Of a stretch of 59,717 nt of DNA, positions 17,625 to 25,623 are shown one piece after another. The stretch comes from GCA-2716065 sp036123135 (GTDB taxonomy: Bacteria; Bacteroidota; Bacteroidia; Flavobacteriales_D; Parvicellaceae): assembly GCA_036123135.1 (NCBI GenBank), contig JAZADZ010000003.1:1-59717 (forward strand), in the 5' to 3' direction. The notes under the pieces are model-generated. The model did not search any database. It was given only the letters and a program-made list of their open reading frames with translations, and was not told the DNA's origin. Made by a program: the position numbers and the translations under genes. Numbering within the stretch: the stretch's first letter is position 1; each line of letters opens with the position of its first letter.

Positions 17625-18344
17625 TTAATCAAAAATGATGTAAAAGTCGTTTGTTAATGAACGGTATTCTTCAGTGTAATTGTGTCTTTCTTCCTTTTCA
17701 ATTACCAACGTTTCATTCACCAAATTATTTGGAAGAGATGAAAATTCAAACAATGTTCTATGTTGTTTTTTATTTTTTTTAGGAAATACGTTACATATTC
17801 TATTCATAAAAAAACCTAAATCAGTAGCAATTTTAATACATTTTTCTTCTTCACTAAAGGGAAGAATCAAGCAAATATTTCCTTCAGGTGTTAGTTGATT
17901 TTTTGCAAATGATAGAACTTGACTGTAGTGTAATGATGCTGAATGCCTGGCAAGCGTTCTTTTTTTAGATTTAGAGAGTATACTGTTTTCAAAAAATGGG
18001 GGATTGGATATTATGGTGTCGTATTTATATGTAGGGTTAAAATTTTCTAATGCGCTATGGAATAGATGCAATCTATTTTTCCAAGGAGATCTTGTGAAGT
18101 TTTGCTCAGCATCAATACACGCTCGAGAATCAACTTCAATGGCATCTACGTTTACTGTTGAGTTTTTCTGTGTTTGCATTAGCGCAATTACACCGGTTCC
18201 TGTACCGATATCTAATGCTCTTTTTGCCAATGCTACATTTGCCCAAGCGCCAAGCAAAATACCATCAGTTCCAATTTTCATTGCGGCGTTACTTTGCTGA
18301 ACATTGAATTGTTTGAATTTAAAACAGGAATATTTAGTTGTCAT
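17625..18344 (-). CDS. trmN6: tRNA1(Val) adenine-37 N6-methyltransferase
   Basis: A SAM-dependent methyltransferase expected to modify A37 of tRNA-Val(UAC). The product (about 239 residues) has the YfiC/TrmN6 opening FKFKQFNVQQSNAAMKIGTDG, SAM motif I DIGTGTGVIAL and the catalytic tetrapeptide NPPF in IISNPPFFENS. I choose the ATG at 18344; an in-frame ATG at 18350 is equally possible. Either start overlaps the rimM stop (18334), so the two rRNA/tRNA maturation genes are likely coupled. Confidence 0.88.
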   Translation of the reverse strand: MTTKYSCFKFKQFNVQQSNAAMKIGTDGILLGAWANVALAKRALDIGTGTGVIALMQTQKNSTVNVDAIEVDSRACIDAEQNFTRSPWKNRLHLFHSALENFNPTYKYDTIISNPPFFENSILSKSKKRTLARHSASLHYSQVLSFAKNQLTPEGNICLILPFSEEEKCIKIATDLGFFMNRICNVFPKKNKKQHRTLFEFSSLPNNLVNETLVIEKEERHNYTEEYRSLTNDFYIIFD

Positions 18345-18873
18345 ATCCAAGATAAATATCTAAAAGACCCTCTGGAACTTTTAAAAATAGTTTTTTTGAG
18401 GATTTTTCTATTTTATCAAACGTTGCATCGTTCATTGGAACAATAATTTCAACACCTAAGTTTTCAGCTTCAATTAAAGTATTTCCTGGATGATCAATTA
18501 CATTAACAATACTTCCAATTTTTGAGTTAGTTGTGCTGTCGATTAGCTGATATCCTATTATTTCATGAAAGTAAAACTGGTCTTCCTTTAATTTTGGAAG
18601 GAGTTCTAATGGTAAAAAAACAGTATTTTTTAGAAGCAGGCTTGCATCTTTCTGAGTGCTTATTCCTTCCAATTGTATTCTTAGCTTATTGTTTTTGTGT
18701 ACAATTGATTTTTTTATGAAATAAGGTATTAATCGATTGTTAATTTGTATAAATATGTGCTTGATTGAAAAGTATTTGCTTGGATCATCGGCATCTATGT
18801 GAAGAATTACTTCGCCCTTGAAACTGTGAAGTTTAGTGATTAATCCCAACTGAAAATAATTTTCTTTGCTCAT
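18334..18873 (-). CDS. rimM: ribosome maturation factor RimM
   Basis: Helps process the 16S rRNA 3' domain and binds S19 during small-subunit assembly. The start is taken as the ATG at 18873 (MSKENYFQLG), giving 179 residues; upstream in-frame ATG at 18897 would begin inside the rpsP terminator. The N-terminal RimM barrel shows LITKLHSFKGEVILHID. The C-terminal PRC-barrel part contains FHEIIGYQLID, DHPGNTLIEA and VPMNDATFDK. The rpsP-rimM order is the common bacterial arrangement. Confidence 0.92.
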   Translation of the reverse strand: MSKENYFQLGLITKLHSFKGEVILHIDADDPSKYFSIKHIFIQINNRLIPYFIKKSIVHKNNKLRIQLEGISTQKDASLLLKNTVFLPLELLPKLKEDQFYFHEIIGYQLIDSTTNSKIGSIVNVIDHPGNTLIEAENLGVEIIVPMNDATFDKIEKSSKKLFLKVPEGLLDIYLGYDN

Positions 18874-18883
18874 TTTCAAATAT

Positions 18884-18905
18884 AAAAAAAGGGCCAATAA
18901 GGCCC
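18884..18905 (-). terminator. intrinsic terminator or attenuator between rpsP and rimM
   Basis: On the minus strand, GGGCC-TTATT-GGCCC (18905 to 18891) is followed by seven T (18890 to 18884). It lies between the rpsP stop (18930) and the rimM start (18873), so it would end most rpsP transcripts and reduce rimM, trmN6 expression. Confidence 0.8.
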
Positions 18906-18929
18906 TTAGAATACTAGCTATAATTAGTA

Positions 18930-19703
18930 TTAAGCTTTTTCCTCATTGTCGTCAGAAGCTTCTTCAGCGGCAGGCTCTTCAGCGGCAGGCTCTTCAGCAG
19001 CAGGCTCTTCAGCAGCAGGCTCTTCAGCAGCAGGCTCTTCAGCAGCAGGTTCTTCAGCAGCAGGTTCTTCAGCAGCTGGCTCTTCAGCGGCAGGTTCTTC
19101 AGCAGCAGGTTCTTCAGCAGCAGGCTCTTCAGCGACAGGCTCTTCAGCGACAGGCTCTTCAGCAGCGGATTCTTCAGCGACAGGCTCTTCAGCAGTTGTT
19201 TCTGCTGCAGCTGTTTCTTCTGCCGCTTTTTCTGCAGCCTCAGCTGCTGCAGCTGCTTCTGCTAATTCTTTAGCTCTAGCTTCATTCTTTTCTTTTTCAA
19301 GTGCTAATGCTTTTTCAGCAGCAGCTTTTGAGTCAGCAGAAAGCTGATCTTTTTTACCTTGAATTTTAGATTCTTTTTCCTCCAACCATGCATTAAATCT
19401 TTCTTCTACCTGTTCGTTGGTCAAAGCTCCTTTTTTAACTCCATTGAGTAGGTGTTTTTTGTAAAGCACTCCTCTGTAAGAAAGCATAGCTCTAACAGTA
19501 TCTGTGGGTTGAGCACCTTTTAGAACCCAGTCAAGAGCTCTGTCAAAGTTGATGTCAATAGTTGCGGGATTTGTGTTTGGATTGTAGCTTCCTATACGTT
19601 CAATATATCTGCCATCTCTTGGTGCTCTTGCATCAGCTGCTACAATGTGATAATACGGTTTTCCTTTTTTACCGTGTCTTGCAAGTCTTAATTTCGTTGC
19701 CAT
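18930..19703 (-). CDS. rpsP: 30S ribosomal protein S16 with very long Ala/Glu/Pro repeat tail
   Basis: The first 80 or so residues are normal S16: MATKLRLARHGKKGKPYY, DGRYIERIGSYNP, GAQPTDTVRAML. S16 proteins are usually 80-90 residues, with longer acidic tails in Bacteroidota; this one is 257. Residues about 100-180 are a charged Ala/Glu/Lys helix. Residues about 173-247 form 15 consecutive AEEPA-like pentapeptides (variants AEEPV, AEESA), and the protein ends SDDNEEKA. The tail is strongly acidic and probably extended and exposed on the ribosome; its role is unknown. The repeat gives long spurious frames on the other strand, which should be ignored. Confidence 0.95.
   Translation of the reverse strand: MATKLRLARHGKKGKPYYHIVAADARAPRDGRYIERIGSYNPNTNPATIDINFDRALDWVLKGAQPTDTVRAMLSYRGVLYKKHLLNGVKKGALTNEQVEERFNAWLEEKESKIQGKKDQLSADSKAAAEKALALEKEKNEARAKELAEAAAAAEAAEKAAEETAAAETTAEEPVAEESAAEEPVAEEPVAEEPAAEEPAAEEPAAEEPAAEEPAAEEPAAEEPAAEEPAAEEPAAEEPAAEEPAAEEASDDNEEKA
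18961..19185 (-). repeat. 15 tandem copies of a 15-bp unit inside rpsP
   Basis: Fifteen direct repeats of a unit read on the + strand as tcttcagcRgcaggY run without interruption, each encoding one AEEP(A/V) pentapeptide on the minus strand. The first eleven (18961-19125) encode AEEPA. The last four carry A-to-V or P-to-S changes. Near-identity at the DNA level suggests recent slippage or unequal recombination, so the copy number is likely variable between strains. Confidence 0.95.
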
Positions 19704-19849
19704 ATTAATAATTTTAAAAGGGTCCTAAACCCGGTTTGTTAATTCGGCTGCGAATATCGAATATTTTATTTAAGAATGAAAGTAATTGTAAATTTTTTTA
19801 AATAATGAATTAATGCTTGAAATAATAATGGCGCCAATTTAATAATAAG

Positions 19850-19878
19850 TTAATATTAGATTAACTATTGGTAAATAC
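19850..19878 (+). promoter_or_regulatory. candidate Pho-like operator upstream of the CarboxypepD_reg gene
   Basis: TTAATATT (19850) and TTAACTAT (19861) are exactly 11 bp apart, and a weaker GTAAATAC follows at 19871. The sites end 8 bp before the -7 element at 19887, the position expected for an activator that replaces a -33 element. Similar half-sites occur at 20408 and 27234. Confidence 0.4.
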
Positions 19879-19886
19879 TCAGATAA

Positions 19887-19894
19887 TAATTTTG
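19887..19894 (+). promoter_or_regulatory. -7 element of the CarboxypepD_reg gene
   Basis: TAATTTTG matches the TAnnTTTG consensus. The GTG start at 19899 lies 4 nt downstream, so a leaderless transcript is predicted. A possible TTG -33 element is at 19868, 16 bp upstream. Confidence 0.5.
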
Positions 19895-19898
19895 TAGT

Positions 19899-20258
19899 GT
19901 GATTAAATCAACATTTATATTGAATTTCAAAACAATATTAATCTGTTTTGTATTGTACCTTTTTTCTTCGACTAGCTTTGCTGGTGATGACAAAAAGCTT
20001 TCCAATGACAAAGATAATTCGCAACATATTTCTGGAGTTATTTTAGATCACTTTAATGAACCTTTATCTGGTGTAAAAATTACAGTTTCTGGAATCAATG
20101 GAGAATTTTATTCTGATTTCGATGGTAAATTTACAATTGGTAACATTACAAAGAACAATACATACGAACTCAAGCTCTGTCTTACAAGTTTTGTTTCCAA
20201 AACACTTAAAGTTTCATCAAGAAATTCTAAGATAGAAGCAATACTTTTTCCACACTAA
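19899..20258 (+). CDS. secreted stand-alone CarboxypepD_reg-like domain protein
   Basis: This 119-residue protein begins at a GTG (19899). It has a signal peptide ending near SFAGDD (about residue 29). The mature part is a single CarboxypepD_reg-like beta-sandwich: ISGVILDHFNEPLSGVKITV, SDFDGKFTIGN and a terminal strand. The same domain forms the N-terminus of TonB-dependent receptors, including the one at 22670-25543 here, but no receptor part follows. It may bind a partner in the periplasm. Its upstream region carries half-sites like those of the response-regulator locus, so co-regulation with that locus is likely but unproven. Confidence 0.75.
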   Translation: MIKSTFILNFKTILICFVLYLFSSTSFAGDDKKLSNDKDNSQHISGVILDHFNEPLSGVKITVSGINGEFYSDFDGKFTIGNITKNNTYELKLCLTSFVSKTLKVSSRNSKIEAILFPH

Positions 20259-20291
20259 AATTATTTCAAAAATAATTTATTAAATCTTGTG

Positions 20292-20310
20292 TTAACATTG
20301 AATTAACATT
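20292..20310 (+). promoter_or_regulatory. candidate Pho-like half-site pair
   Basis: Two perfect TTAACATT octamers at 20292 and 20303, exactly 11 bp apart. The identical arrangement recurs at 20408 and 20419. The pair lies 98 bp upstream of the second site and is not next to an obvious -7 element. Confidence 0.45.
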
Positions 20311-20407
20311 TCTAAATTATTTTACCTTTTTAGGTAATTTTTACCAATTTAAACTTGCCTAAATAGACTTATTGAGAGCCTAATATATATGAAATTAACT
20401 CTGTTGG

Positions 20408-20448
20408 TTAACATTTAATTAACATTAGATTAATAAATAAGTAACAAT
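20408..20448 (+). promoter_or_regulatory. candidate Pho-like operator with four half-sites
   Basis: Four half-sites at exact 11-bp steps: TTAACATT (20408), TTAACATT (20419), TTAATAAA (20430) and GTAACAAT (20441). The array ends 15 bp before a perfect TAnnTTTG element at 20464. The helical-turn period and position resemble PhoB-type boxes, although the base sequence differs from the enterobacterial one. Confidence 0.55.
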
Positions 20449-20463
20449 AACCTTAATTTTACG

Positions 20464-20471
20464 TATATTTG
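20464..20471 (+). promoter_or_regulatory. -7 element of the MORN-like protein gene
   Basis: TATATTTG is an exact TAnnTTTG match, 17 nt before the ATG at 20489 and directly downstream of the four-half-site operator. No separate -33 element is needed if the operator binds an activator. Confidence 0.5.
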
Positions 20472-20488
20472 ATGAAAAATTCCATTAA

Positions 20489-20956
20489 ATGAAAAAAATA
20501 GGTTTTCTTCTTTCTTCTTTTTTAATCGTTTCTTTTTCGTATACACAAAACATTTTTTTTGACTACGGTGAGTTTCTAGCAGTAGAAAGCTCAGATAATA
20601 TGCAAATCCAAACCAATGTTTCTTATTATTCCAACGGAAATACCAAAGAAGTTTTTCATCTATTAGATGGCAAAGAACACGGCGAGGTTGTATTTTATCA
20701 TGAAAATGGGCTCATCAGAGAGAAAGGAAACTATAATTATGGAATCAAAAACGGCAAATGGACAAGCTGGAATTGTTCTGGACAGAAGACTGGTGAAGTT
20801 CACTACGATTCCAATGGATTGAAAGATGGAAGATGGAAAATTTGGGATAGTAATGGCACAACTAGAGCACAAATGAATTATTCCAATGGTAATAGAGTTG
20901 GCAAATGGAAAATTTGGAATGAAAAAGGAACTTTGGTTGATGAGATATCTTACTAA
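20489..20956 (+). CDS. secreted MORN/YwqK-like repeat protein
   Basis: This 155-residue protein has a signal peptide ending near SYTQ (about residue 21). It contains at least four repeats of the type YxNGxxxxxxxYxxGxKxGxWxxW, for example NGLIREKGNYNYGIKNGKW and SNGLKDGRWKIWDSNG. These are the toxin-antitoxin-YwqK/MORN-like beta-hairpin repeats common in secreted Bacteroidota proteins. The biochemical role is unknown. It lies between two genes of the putative phosphate locus and has a strong candidate operator upstream. Its last codon region overlaps the convergent Na/Pi symporter gene end by 4 bp. Confidence 0.8.
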   Translation: MKKIGFLLSSFLIVSFSYTQNIFFDYGEFLAVESSDNMQIQTNVSYYSNGNTKEVFHLLDGKEHGEVVFYHENGLIREKGNYNYGIKNGKWTSWNCSGQKTGEVHYDSNGLKDGRWKIWDSNGTTRAQMNYSNGNRVGKWKIWNEKGTLVDEISY

Positions 20957-22653
20957 ACCTCTCCCTTTAGCCCTTCGCTAACATTTATAATATGGTCTCC
21001 GATTTTTTCGCAACTGAAAAATAAATCAGAATAAATCAATCCACTTTTTACACTGTATTCATTTTTTTCAATTCCTTTCAAGTGGCTATTTCTTAGCTCA
21101 TCTCTAAAAAGATTAATTTCATTTTCAATTTCGTAAGCATTTCCAAGTGAGAAATTTTTAGATCCATTTTCCAGATTATCGTTCATAATATTAAATGCTT
21201 TGTCCACCTTATTAAGCATCTTCAATAGATTATTGCGCTGTTCTGGTATTAGATATATTTTTTCCTGAATTTTTTTATCAATTGTCTTAGACATTTGGAA
21301 ATATATGTCTCCAATGTCTTCTAAGTCTCCAGCTATACTCATCATTCCCCTTATTTGCACAGAAGCTGATTCCGAAAGTTCACCTTCAGAAACTTTTGAA
21401 AGGTATTCTGCAACATCAGTTTCAACTCTATCCGTTATTTCTTCATATTTTTCAATTTTCGAAATTAATTTTGATGATTTTTTCAAATCTGTTTGAACAA
21501 GTAAATCTTTGATAAATCCATTCATTTTAGAAGTTATTTTCCCAAATTTTGTCATTTCTTTTTGTGCCTCTAAAAGTGAGAATTCGTTGGTTAAAGCATT
21601 TGTTCCAATAAATTTTAATTGAAAATGTTCATCATCCTCATCCCTTATTGGAATAAGTTTTATTACAGTTCGTTGAATAAATGGGATGAACCAAAGTAGT
21701 AGGGAAGTATTTGCAATATTAAAAACAAGGTGAAATGTAGCCAATGACCATTGTGTTTTGGAATAAGCTAATTTCTCTGGGCTAGACTGGTCTAATGGAA
21801 GCATCAAATCATTATTAACCATAAGCTGTTCGATGGTATCAATCACAAAATAAAACAATACCAACATCCACAGCACACCAAAAACATTGAACATCAAATG
21901 TGCAACAGCGGCTCTTTTAGCATGAATATTTCCGATTAATGCCGCAAGATTAGCAGTAATTGTTGTACCTATATTTTCCCCTAAAACAATAGCAGCTGCA
22001 AACTCTAAAGGAAGTCCTTTGGTACACAACACCAGCGTAAGTGCCATTGCAGCACTTGAAGACTGCACAATCACTGTTACAAGAGTCCCGATTAAAACAA
22101 ATATCACCACGGAGAAAATACCATAACCAGTTAAGGGTTCAATAATTTGGTATATGCCACCATCTAAATCTGGTACAGCATTCTTTAAAGCATCTAGTCC
22201 CATAAATAAAAGTGCAAATCCAATTAAAAAATCCCCAAAAGACCGCAGCTTGTCTTTTTTGGCAAATAAAAGGGGAAGCCCAAATGCAATTATGGGAATT
22301 GCGTAAGTACCCAAACTTACTTTTCCAAATCCAAGTCCAAGAACCAAGAATGCGGTAATTGTGGTTCCAATGTTAGCTCCCATAATTACCCCAATTGCTT
22401 GCTTGAGCGTGAGGAGCCCAGCATTTACAAAACTTACCACCATTACAGTAGTAGCAGAAGAAGATTGTATAACAGAGGTGGTTAAAAATCCTGTAAAAAT
22501 ACCAGCGAATTTATTGTTGGTCATCTTACTAAGCAAACTACGCATTTTATTACCTGCAAACTTTTGAATCCCTTCGCTCATTATTTTCATTCCATAAATG
22601 AAGAATCCTAATGAGCCAATTAGAAATAAAATGTCATAGATACCAAACTCCAT
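20953..22653 (-). CDS. Na/Pi cotransporter family protein with PhoU-like C-terminal domain
   Basis: This 566-residue inner-membrane symporter is of the NptA/YjbB type. Two inverted repeats carry the substrate-binding QSSSA signature: TTSVIQSSSATTVMV (about residue 62) and VTVIVQSSSAAMAL (about residue 195). Each is followed by GxNIGTTITA (GANIGTTITAF and GENIGTTITAN). Residues about 350-560 are a helical PhoU-like domain. It imports phosphate with sodium or, in some homologues, exports it. It starts 17 bp after the TonB-dependent receptor stop, so the two are probably one transcript, supporting a phosphate-acquisition role for the locus. Confidence 0.9.
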   Translation of the reverse strand: MEFGIYDILFLIGSLGFFIYGMKIMSEGIQKFAGNKMRSLLSKMTNNKFAGIFTGFLTTSVIQSSSATTVMVVSFVNAGLLTLKQAIGVIMGANIGTTITAFLVLGLGFGKVSLGTYAIPIIAFGLPLLFAKKDKLRSFGDFLIGFALLFMGLDALKNAVPDLDGGIYQIIEPLTGYGIFSVVIFVLIGTLVTVIVQSSSAAMALTLVLCTKGLPLEFAAAIVLGENIGTTITANLAALIGNIHAKRAAVAHLMFNVFGVLWMLVLFYFVIDTIEQLMVNNDLMLPLDQSSPEKLAYSKTQWSLATFHLVFNIANTSLLLWFIPFIQRTVIKLIPIRDEDDEHFQLKFIGTNALTNEFSLLEAQKEMTKFGKITSKMNGFIKDLLVQTDLKKSSKLISKIEKYEEITDRVETDVAEYLSKVSEGELSESASVQIRGMMSIAGDLEDIGDIYFQMSKTIDKKIQEKIYLIPEQRNNLLKMLNKVDKAFNIMNDNLENGSKNFSLGNAYEIENEINLFRDELRNSHLKGIEKNEYSVKSGLIYSDLFFSCEKIGDHIINVSEGLKGEV

Positions 22654-22669
22654 AACGTAAAATTAAGGT

Positions 22670-25543
22670 TTAAAATTTATAGCTGTATCCAAAGGAGATA
22701 ACTCTTCCAGGATTTCTTAAAGAAAAGTATTGGTCTGTAGCTTGGAAGGATTGAAAGCGACTTTCTTTTTCGTCTCCAAGTAAATTATTTACTCTGAAGT
22801 TTATTGTAGATCTTCTTTCTTCTCCCAGTGTTTTATTTAAATTAAAATTCAAGCTATGAAAAGGCATTGAATACACATCAGGATAGAATCCTGTACCAAC
22901 AACTTGAAGTGTTTTCCCCTGAACATTGTAGAATAATCCAAACTGAAGTCCTTTAAGAGAATTTCCATAATTCAGTCCAATATTAATAAGGTATGGAGAT
23001 TGACCTTGAAGTGGTCTTGTAGAACCTAAACTTTCTCCGTCTCTGAGTCCTGCAAATCTGAGGTTATATTCAATTTCACTAAATTTCAATGCAGATTCAA
23101 TTACTGAACCATTTACATTTAGCTCAATATTTTCTAATTTTTTAGAAATAAATCCAAAGTTTTTTCGAACTTCTAGCTCAATTCCATATACTGATGCTTC
23201 ACCTAAGTTTTTTGGAGTAAAATTAGTAGGTGCTGCTTCGAAATAGGTCATTTCAATAGGATCTTTAAAAAACTTGTAGAATCCACTTATTGCAATCATT
23301 TGTGCACTTTCTCCAAAAAATTCATATCTAATATCTAAATTTTGAATGTAAGAGGGTTTAATATCTATGTTTCCAATGAATGTCATGTTAGAAAGTGGGT
23401 CAAAAATTTCAGCTATTGAAGCTTCTTTAAATGAAGGTCTAGCTGTTGTTCTTGAATAGGATGTTCTGAGATTGGCATCTTCTGAAAGCTGATAAATTAA
23501 GTTTAATGAAGGGAACAAGTCTATTTTGCTAATTACATTTTCACTATTAAATGTTTCTGTTCCTGCTGTATTTTTTCCAGAATAGTACATGTCAAACAAT
23601 TCGGTTCTAAGTCCCATTACCGTTCTTAGTACTCCAAAAAGTTTTATTTCATTGGAAACATATCCTGCGAAATTGGTTTTATGGGATTCAAATTTTCTTG
23701 AGCCTTCAATGATGGTAGTATTGGGGTTAATGAATGTTCCATTTGATGAATTAGCAGAAGCTAAATTTGCTGGAGAGAATATGTTGTCGGCAATACCATT
23801 GTAGTTGCTCCAATCATTAACTGAAGTATATGTGGAACTAACAGAAAACTGAGCAATTGAAAAGTCTCTTGATTTATAGGAACCTAATGCCCCAAATTTA
23901 AATTTAGATTTTTCATCAAATAACTTATAGGTTTTAGTGAAATCTATCCTAGAAACAAGATTAATCTCATTAAGGTATCTCCATATTCTTTTAGGCTCTG
24001 TATTTTCTTGGTAGCTGTAGATTCCATCTTCATCTTGGAAAGTACTTGTTCTGATGTCTTTATCGTGAATTCTAGAAAGGGTAGGAGCTATTTTCCATTC
24101 CGTTGTTAAGCTATTGTCTTTGTTTTTATGTGTTCCAGCAAATAAGACATTAGATATGGAACGTTCTGTGTATTCCAGATTGTCTTTGTTTAAATCAATA
24201 AAATCAGAAAATCTAGTTTGTTGTCTAAAGTTACCAGCTTTGCTTTCTCCATTTTGAATATGAAGAATATTGACTTTATATTTTGATTTTTCGGTTTTGT
24301 AAGACACACCAAGAAGACCACTAATTATTACATTGTTTATTCCAAGATCACCTTTTTGCGCTCTATTGGTGTCTAGCTCATAAACGGCAGTGTTGGTGCT
24401 TCTGTTAAAAAAGTTGTTTTGTGCATCTTCATAAAATTCAGTTGAGTTTTTATAAGAAAGTGAGCCAAGTAAACCCAATTTATTTTCGCCAATGTCAAAT
24501 TGATTCCCAGAAGAAAATCCAAATCCTCCATTCATTAAGCTTGTGGTGCTTAAAGCAGACATGTTGGGATTAAAACTTGATGATAAAGTATTAATGGCTT
24601 CGTAATCTGAAGGTGCAACATTTGGAAGATTGGCATTTAAGTTATTTGTAGTATTTAAGTCTTGCAATGTGTTACCAACATAGGCATTTAGATTATAATT
24701 TAGAGGTAATGCTCTAGAACCGTCGTCAAAACCTAAAAAATCTGTCTTGCCACCTTCATAAGAAAGGTAATCACTATTAAAATGCATTGAAGGATTGTAT
24801 CCTGCACTTACAGAAATACTGGTTGTTTTTTTAGTTGGAAAGTCTTTAGTTATAATATCTACAATGCCTCCTGTAAAATCTGCAGGTTTATCTGCACTGG
24901 CAGATTTAAAAATAAGTACGTTGTCAATTATATTAGTTGGAAATAAATCCATTTGAATGGTGTTTCTATCTGGATCTAGACCAGGAATATCCAATCCATT
25001 TAGAATGGATTTGGTGTACCTGTCTCCTAGACCTCTAACATAAACATATTTTCCTCCTTGAAGAGAAACTCCTGGTGCTCTTTTAACTGCACTGGCCAAA
25101 TCACCAACTCCAACCTTTTTAAAATTTTCGCTGGAAAGTCCATCCATTAAGTTGGCGGATTTTTTTTGAATTTTAAGAAGAGCTTGTTCGGTATTTTTTT
25201 TAGCCGATACAGAAATAACAACTTCTTCCATTGCAACTGAAGTTGTAGATAGGTTAACATTAATCTCTTTAACCTCATTTTCTTTAACTACAACTTCAGT
25301 TATTTCTTTGGTGTTGTATCCTACAAATGAAAAAACCAGGGTATAGGTGCCTGGTTGTACATTTAAAGAATATTTTCCATCAAAATCTGTTGTTACCCCA
25401 TTACTAGTGCCTTTTATTATAACATTGGCATAGGGCATCGGGTCGTTAAATTCCTCATCAATAACAGTTCCTCTTATTTTAGATTGGCTGTAATGAAAAC
25501 TAAATACAAAAACAAAGAAGACTAATGACAGTATTTTTTTCAT
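22670..25543 (-). CDS. TonB-dependent receptor with CarboxypepD_reg N-terminal domain
   Basis: This 957-residue outer-membrane transporter has a signal peptide ending near FHYSQ (about residue 20). The CarboxypepD_reg-like domain covers about residues 22-110 (GTVIDEEFNDPMPYANVIIK, DFDGKYSLNVQPGTY). The plug spans about 130-240 (APGVSLQGGKYVYVRGLGDR, IPGLDPDRNTIQMDLFPT). The beta-barrel follows and ends with an aromatic SYKF. Energy comes from TonB-ExbBD. Neighbours are a lipoprotein and a Na/Pi symporter, and a PhoB-like regulator is divergent, so I infer a phosphate or organophosphate substrate. The receptor sequence alone does not name the ligand. Confidence 0.92.
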   Translation of the reverse strand: MKKILSLVFFVFVFSFHYSQSKIRGTVIDEEFNDPMPYANVIIKGTSNGVTTDFDGKYSLNVQPGTYTLVFSFVGYNTKEITEVVVKENEVKEINVNLSTTSVAMEEVVISVSAKKNTEQALLKIQKKSANLMDGLSSENFKKVGVGDLASAVKRAPGVSLQGGKYVYVRGLGDRYTKSILNGLDIPGLDPDRNTIQMDLFPTNIIDNVLIFKSASADKPADFTGGIVDIITKDFPTKKTTSISVSAGYNPSMHFNSDYLSYEGGKTDFLGFDDGSRALPLNYNLNAYVGNTLQDLNTTNNLNANLPNVAPSDYEAINTLSSSFNPNMSALSTTSLMNGGFGFSSGNQFDIGENKLGLLGSLSYKNSTEFYEDAQNNFFNRSTNTAVYELDTNRAQKGDLGINNVIISGLLGVSYKTEKSKYKVNILHIQNGESKAGNFRQQTRFSDFIDLNKDNLEYTERSISNVLFAGTHKNKDNSLTTEWKIAPTLSRIHDKDIRTSTFQDEDGIYSYQENTEPKRIWRYLNEINLVSRIDFTKTYKLFDEKSKFKFGALGSYKSRDFSIAQFSVSSTYTSVNDWSNYNGIADNIFSPANLASANSSNGTFINPNTTIIEGSRKFESHKTNFAGYVSNEIKLFGVLRTVMGLRTELFDMYYSGKNTAGTETFNSENVISKIDLFPSLNLIYQLSEDANLRTSYSRTTARPSFKEASIAEIFDPLSNMTFIGNIDIKPSYIQNLDIRYEFFGESAQMIAISGFYKFFKDPIEMTYFEAAPTNFTPKNLGEASVYGIELEVRKNFGFISKKLENIELNVNGSVIESALKFSEIEYNLRFAGLRDGESLGSTRPLQGQSPYLINIGLNYGNSLKGLQFGLFYNVQGKTLQVVGTGFYPDVYSMPFHSLNFNLNKTLGEERRSTINFRVNNLLGDEKESRFQSFQATDQYFSLRNPGRVISFGYSYKF

Positions 25544-25551
25544 TTTTCTAT

Positions 25552-25586
25552 ATAAAAAAACTGCCTGATTTTTTCAGGCAGTTTTT
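25552..25586 (-). terminator. intrinsic terminator between lipoprotein and TonB-dependent receptor genes
   Basis: A 9-bp stem ACTGCCTGA/TCAGGCAGT (25560-25568 with 25574-25582) with a 5-nt loop. On the minus strand it is followed by a T-run (25560 to 25552) just before the receptor ATG at 25543. It probably acts as an attenuator that makes the lipoprotein more abundant than the receptor. A shorter T-run on the + side makes it weakly bidirectional. Confidence 0.8.
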
Positions 25587-25623
25587 GATTTACCAAATAG
25601 TATGCAATTTTACTAAAAAAATA

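Larger units (their letters stand above)
20259..20488. other. regulatory intergenic region
   Basis: Beyond the two operator candidates and the promoter listed separately, the gap holds an AT-only hairpin just after the 20258 stop (stem AAATTATT/AATAATTT) and a weak TTACC/GGTAA hairpin at 20322-20337 followed by T residues. Either could end the upstream transcript. No small gene was seen. Confidence 0.4.

Noticed and set aside
18961..19185. Repeat array considered as CRISPR or minisatellite
   Set aside because: The 15-bp units have no spacers and lie fully in frame within rpsP.
18946..19347. Long Ala/Ser-Gly-rich and Leu/Gln-rich frames on the + strand over the rpsP repeats
   Set aside because: They are translations of the 15-bp repeat on the wrong strand; rpsP on the minus strand is the real gene.
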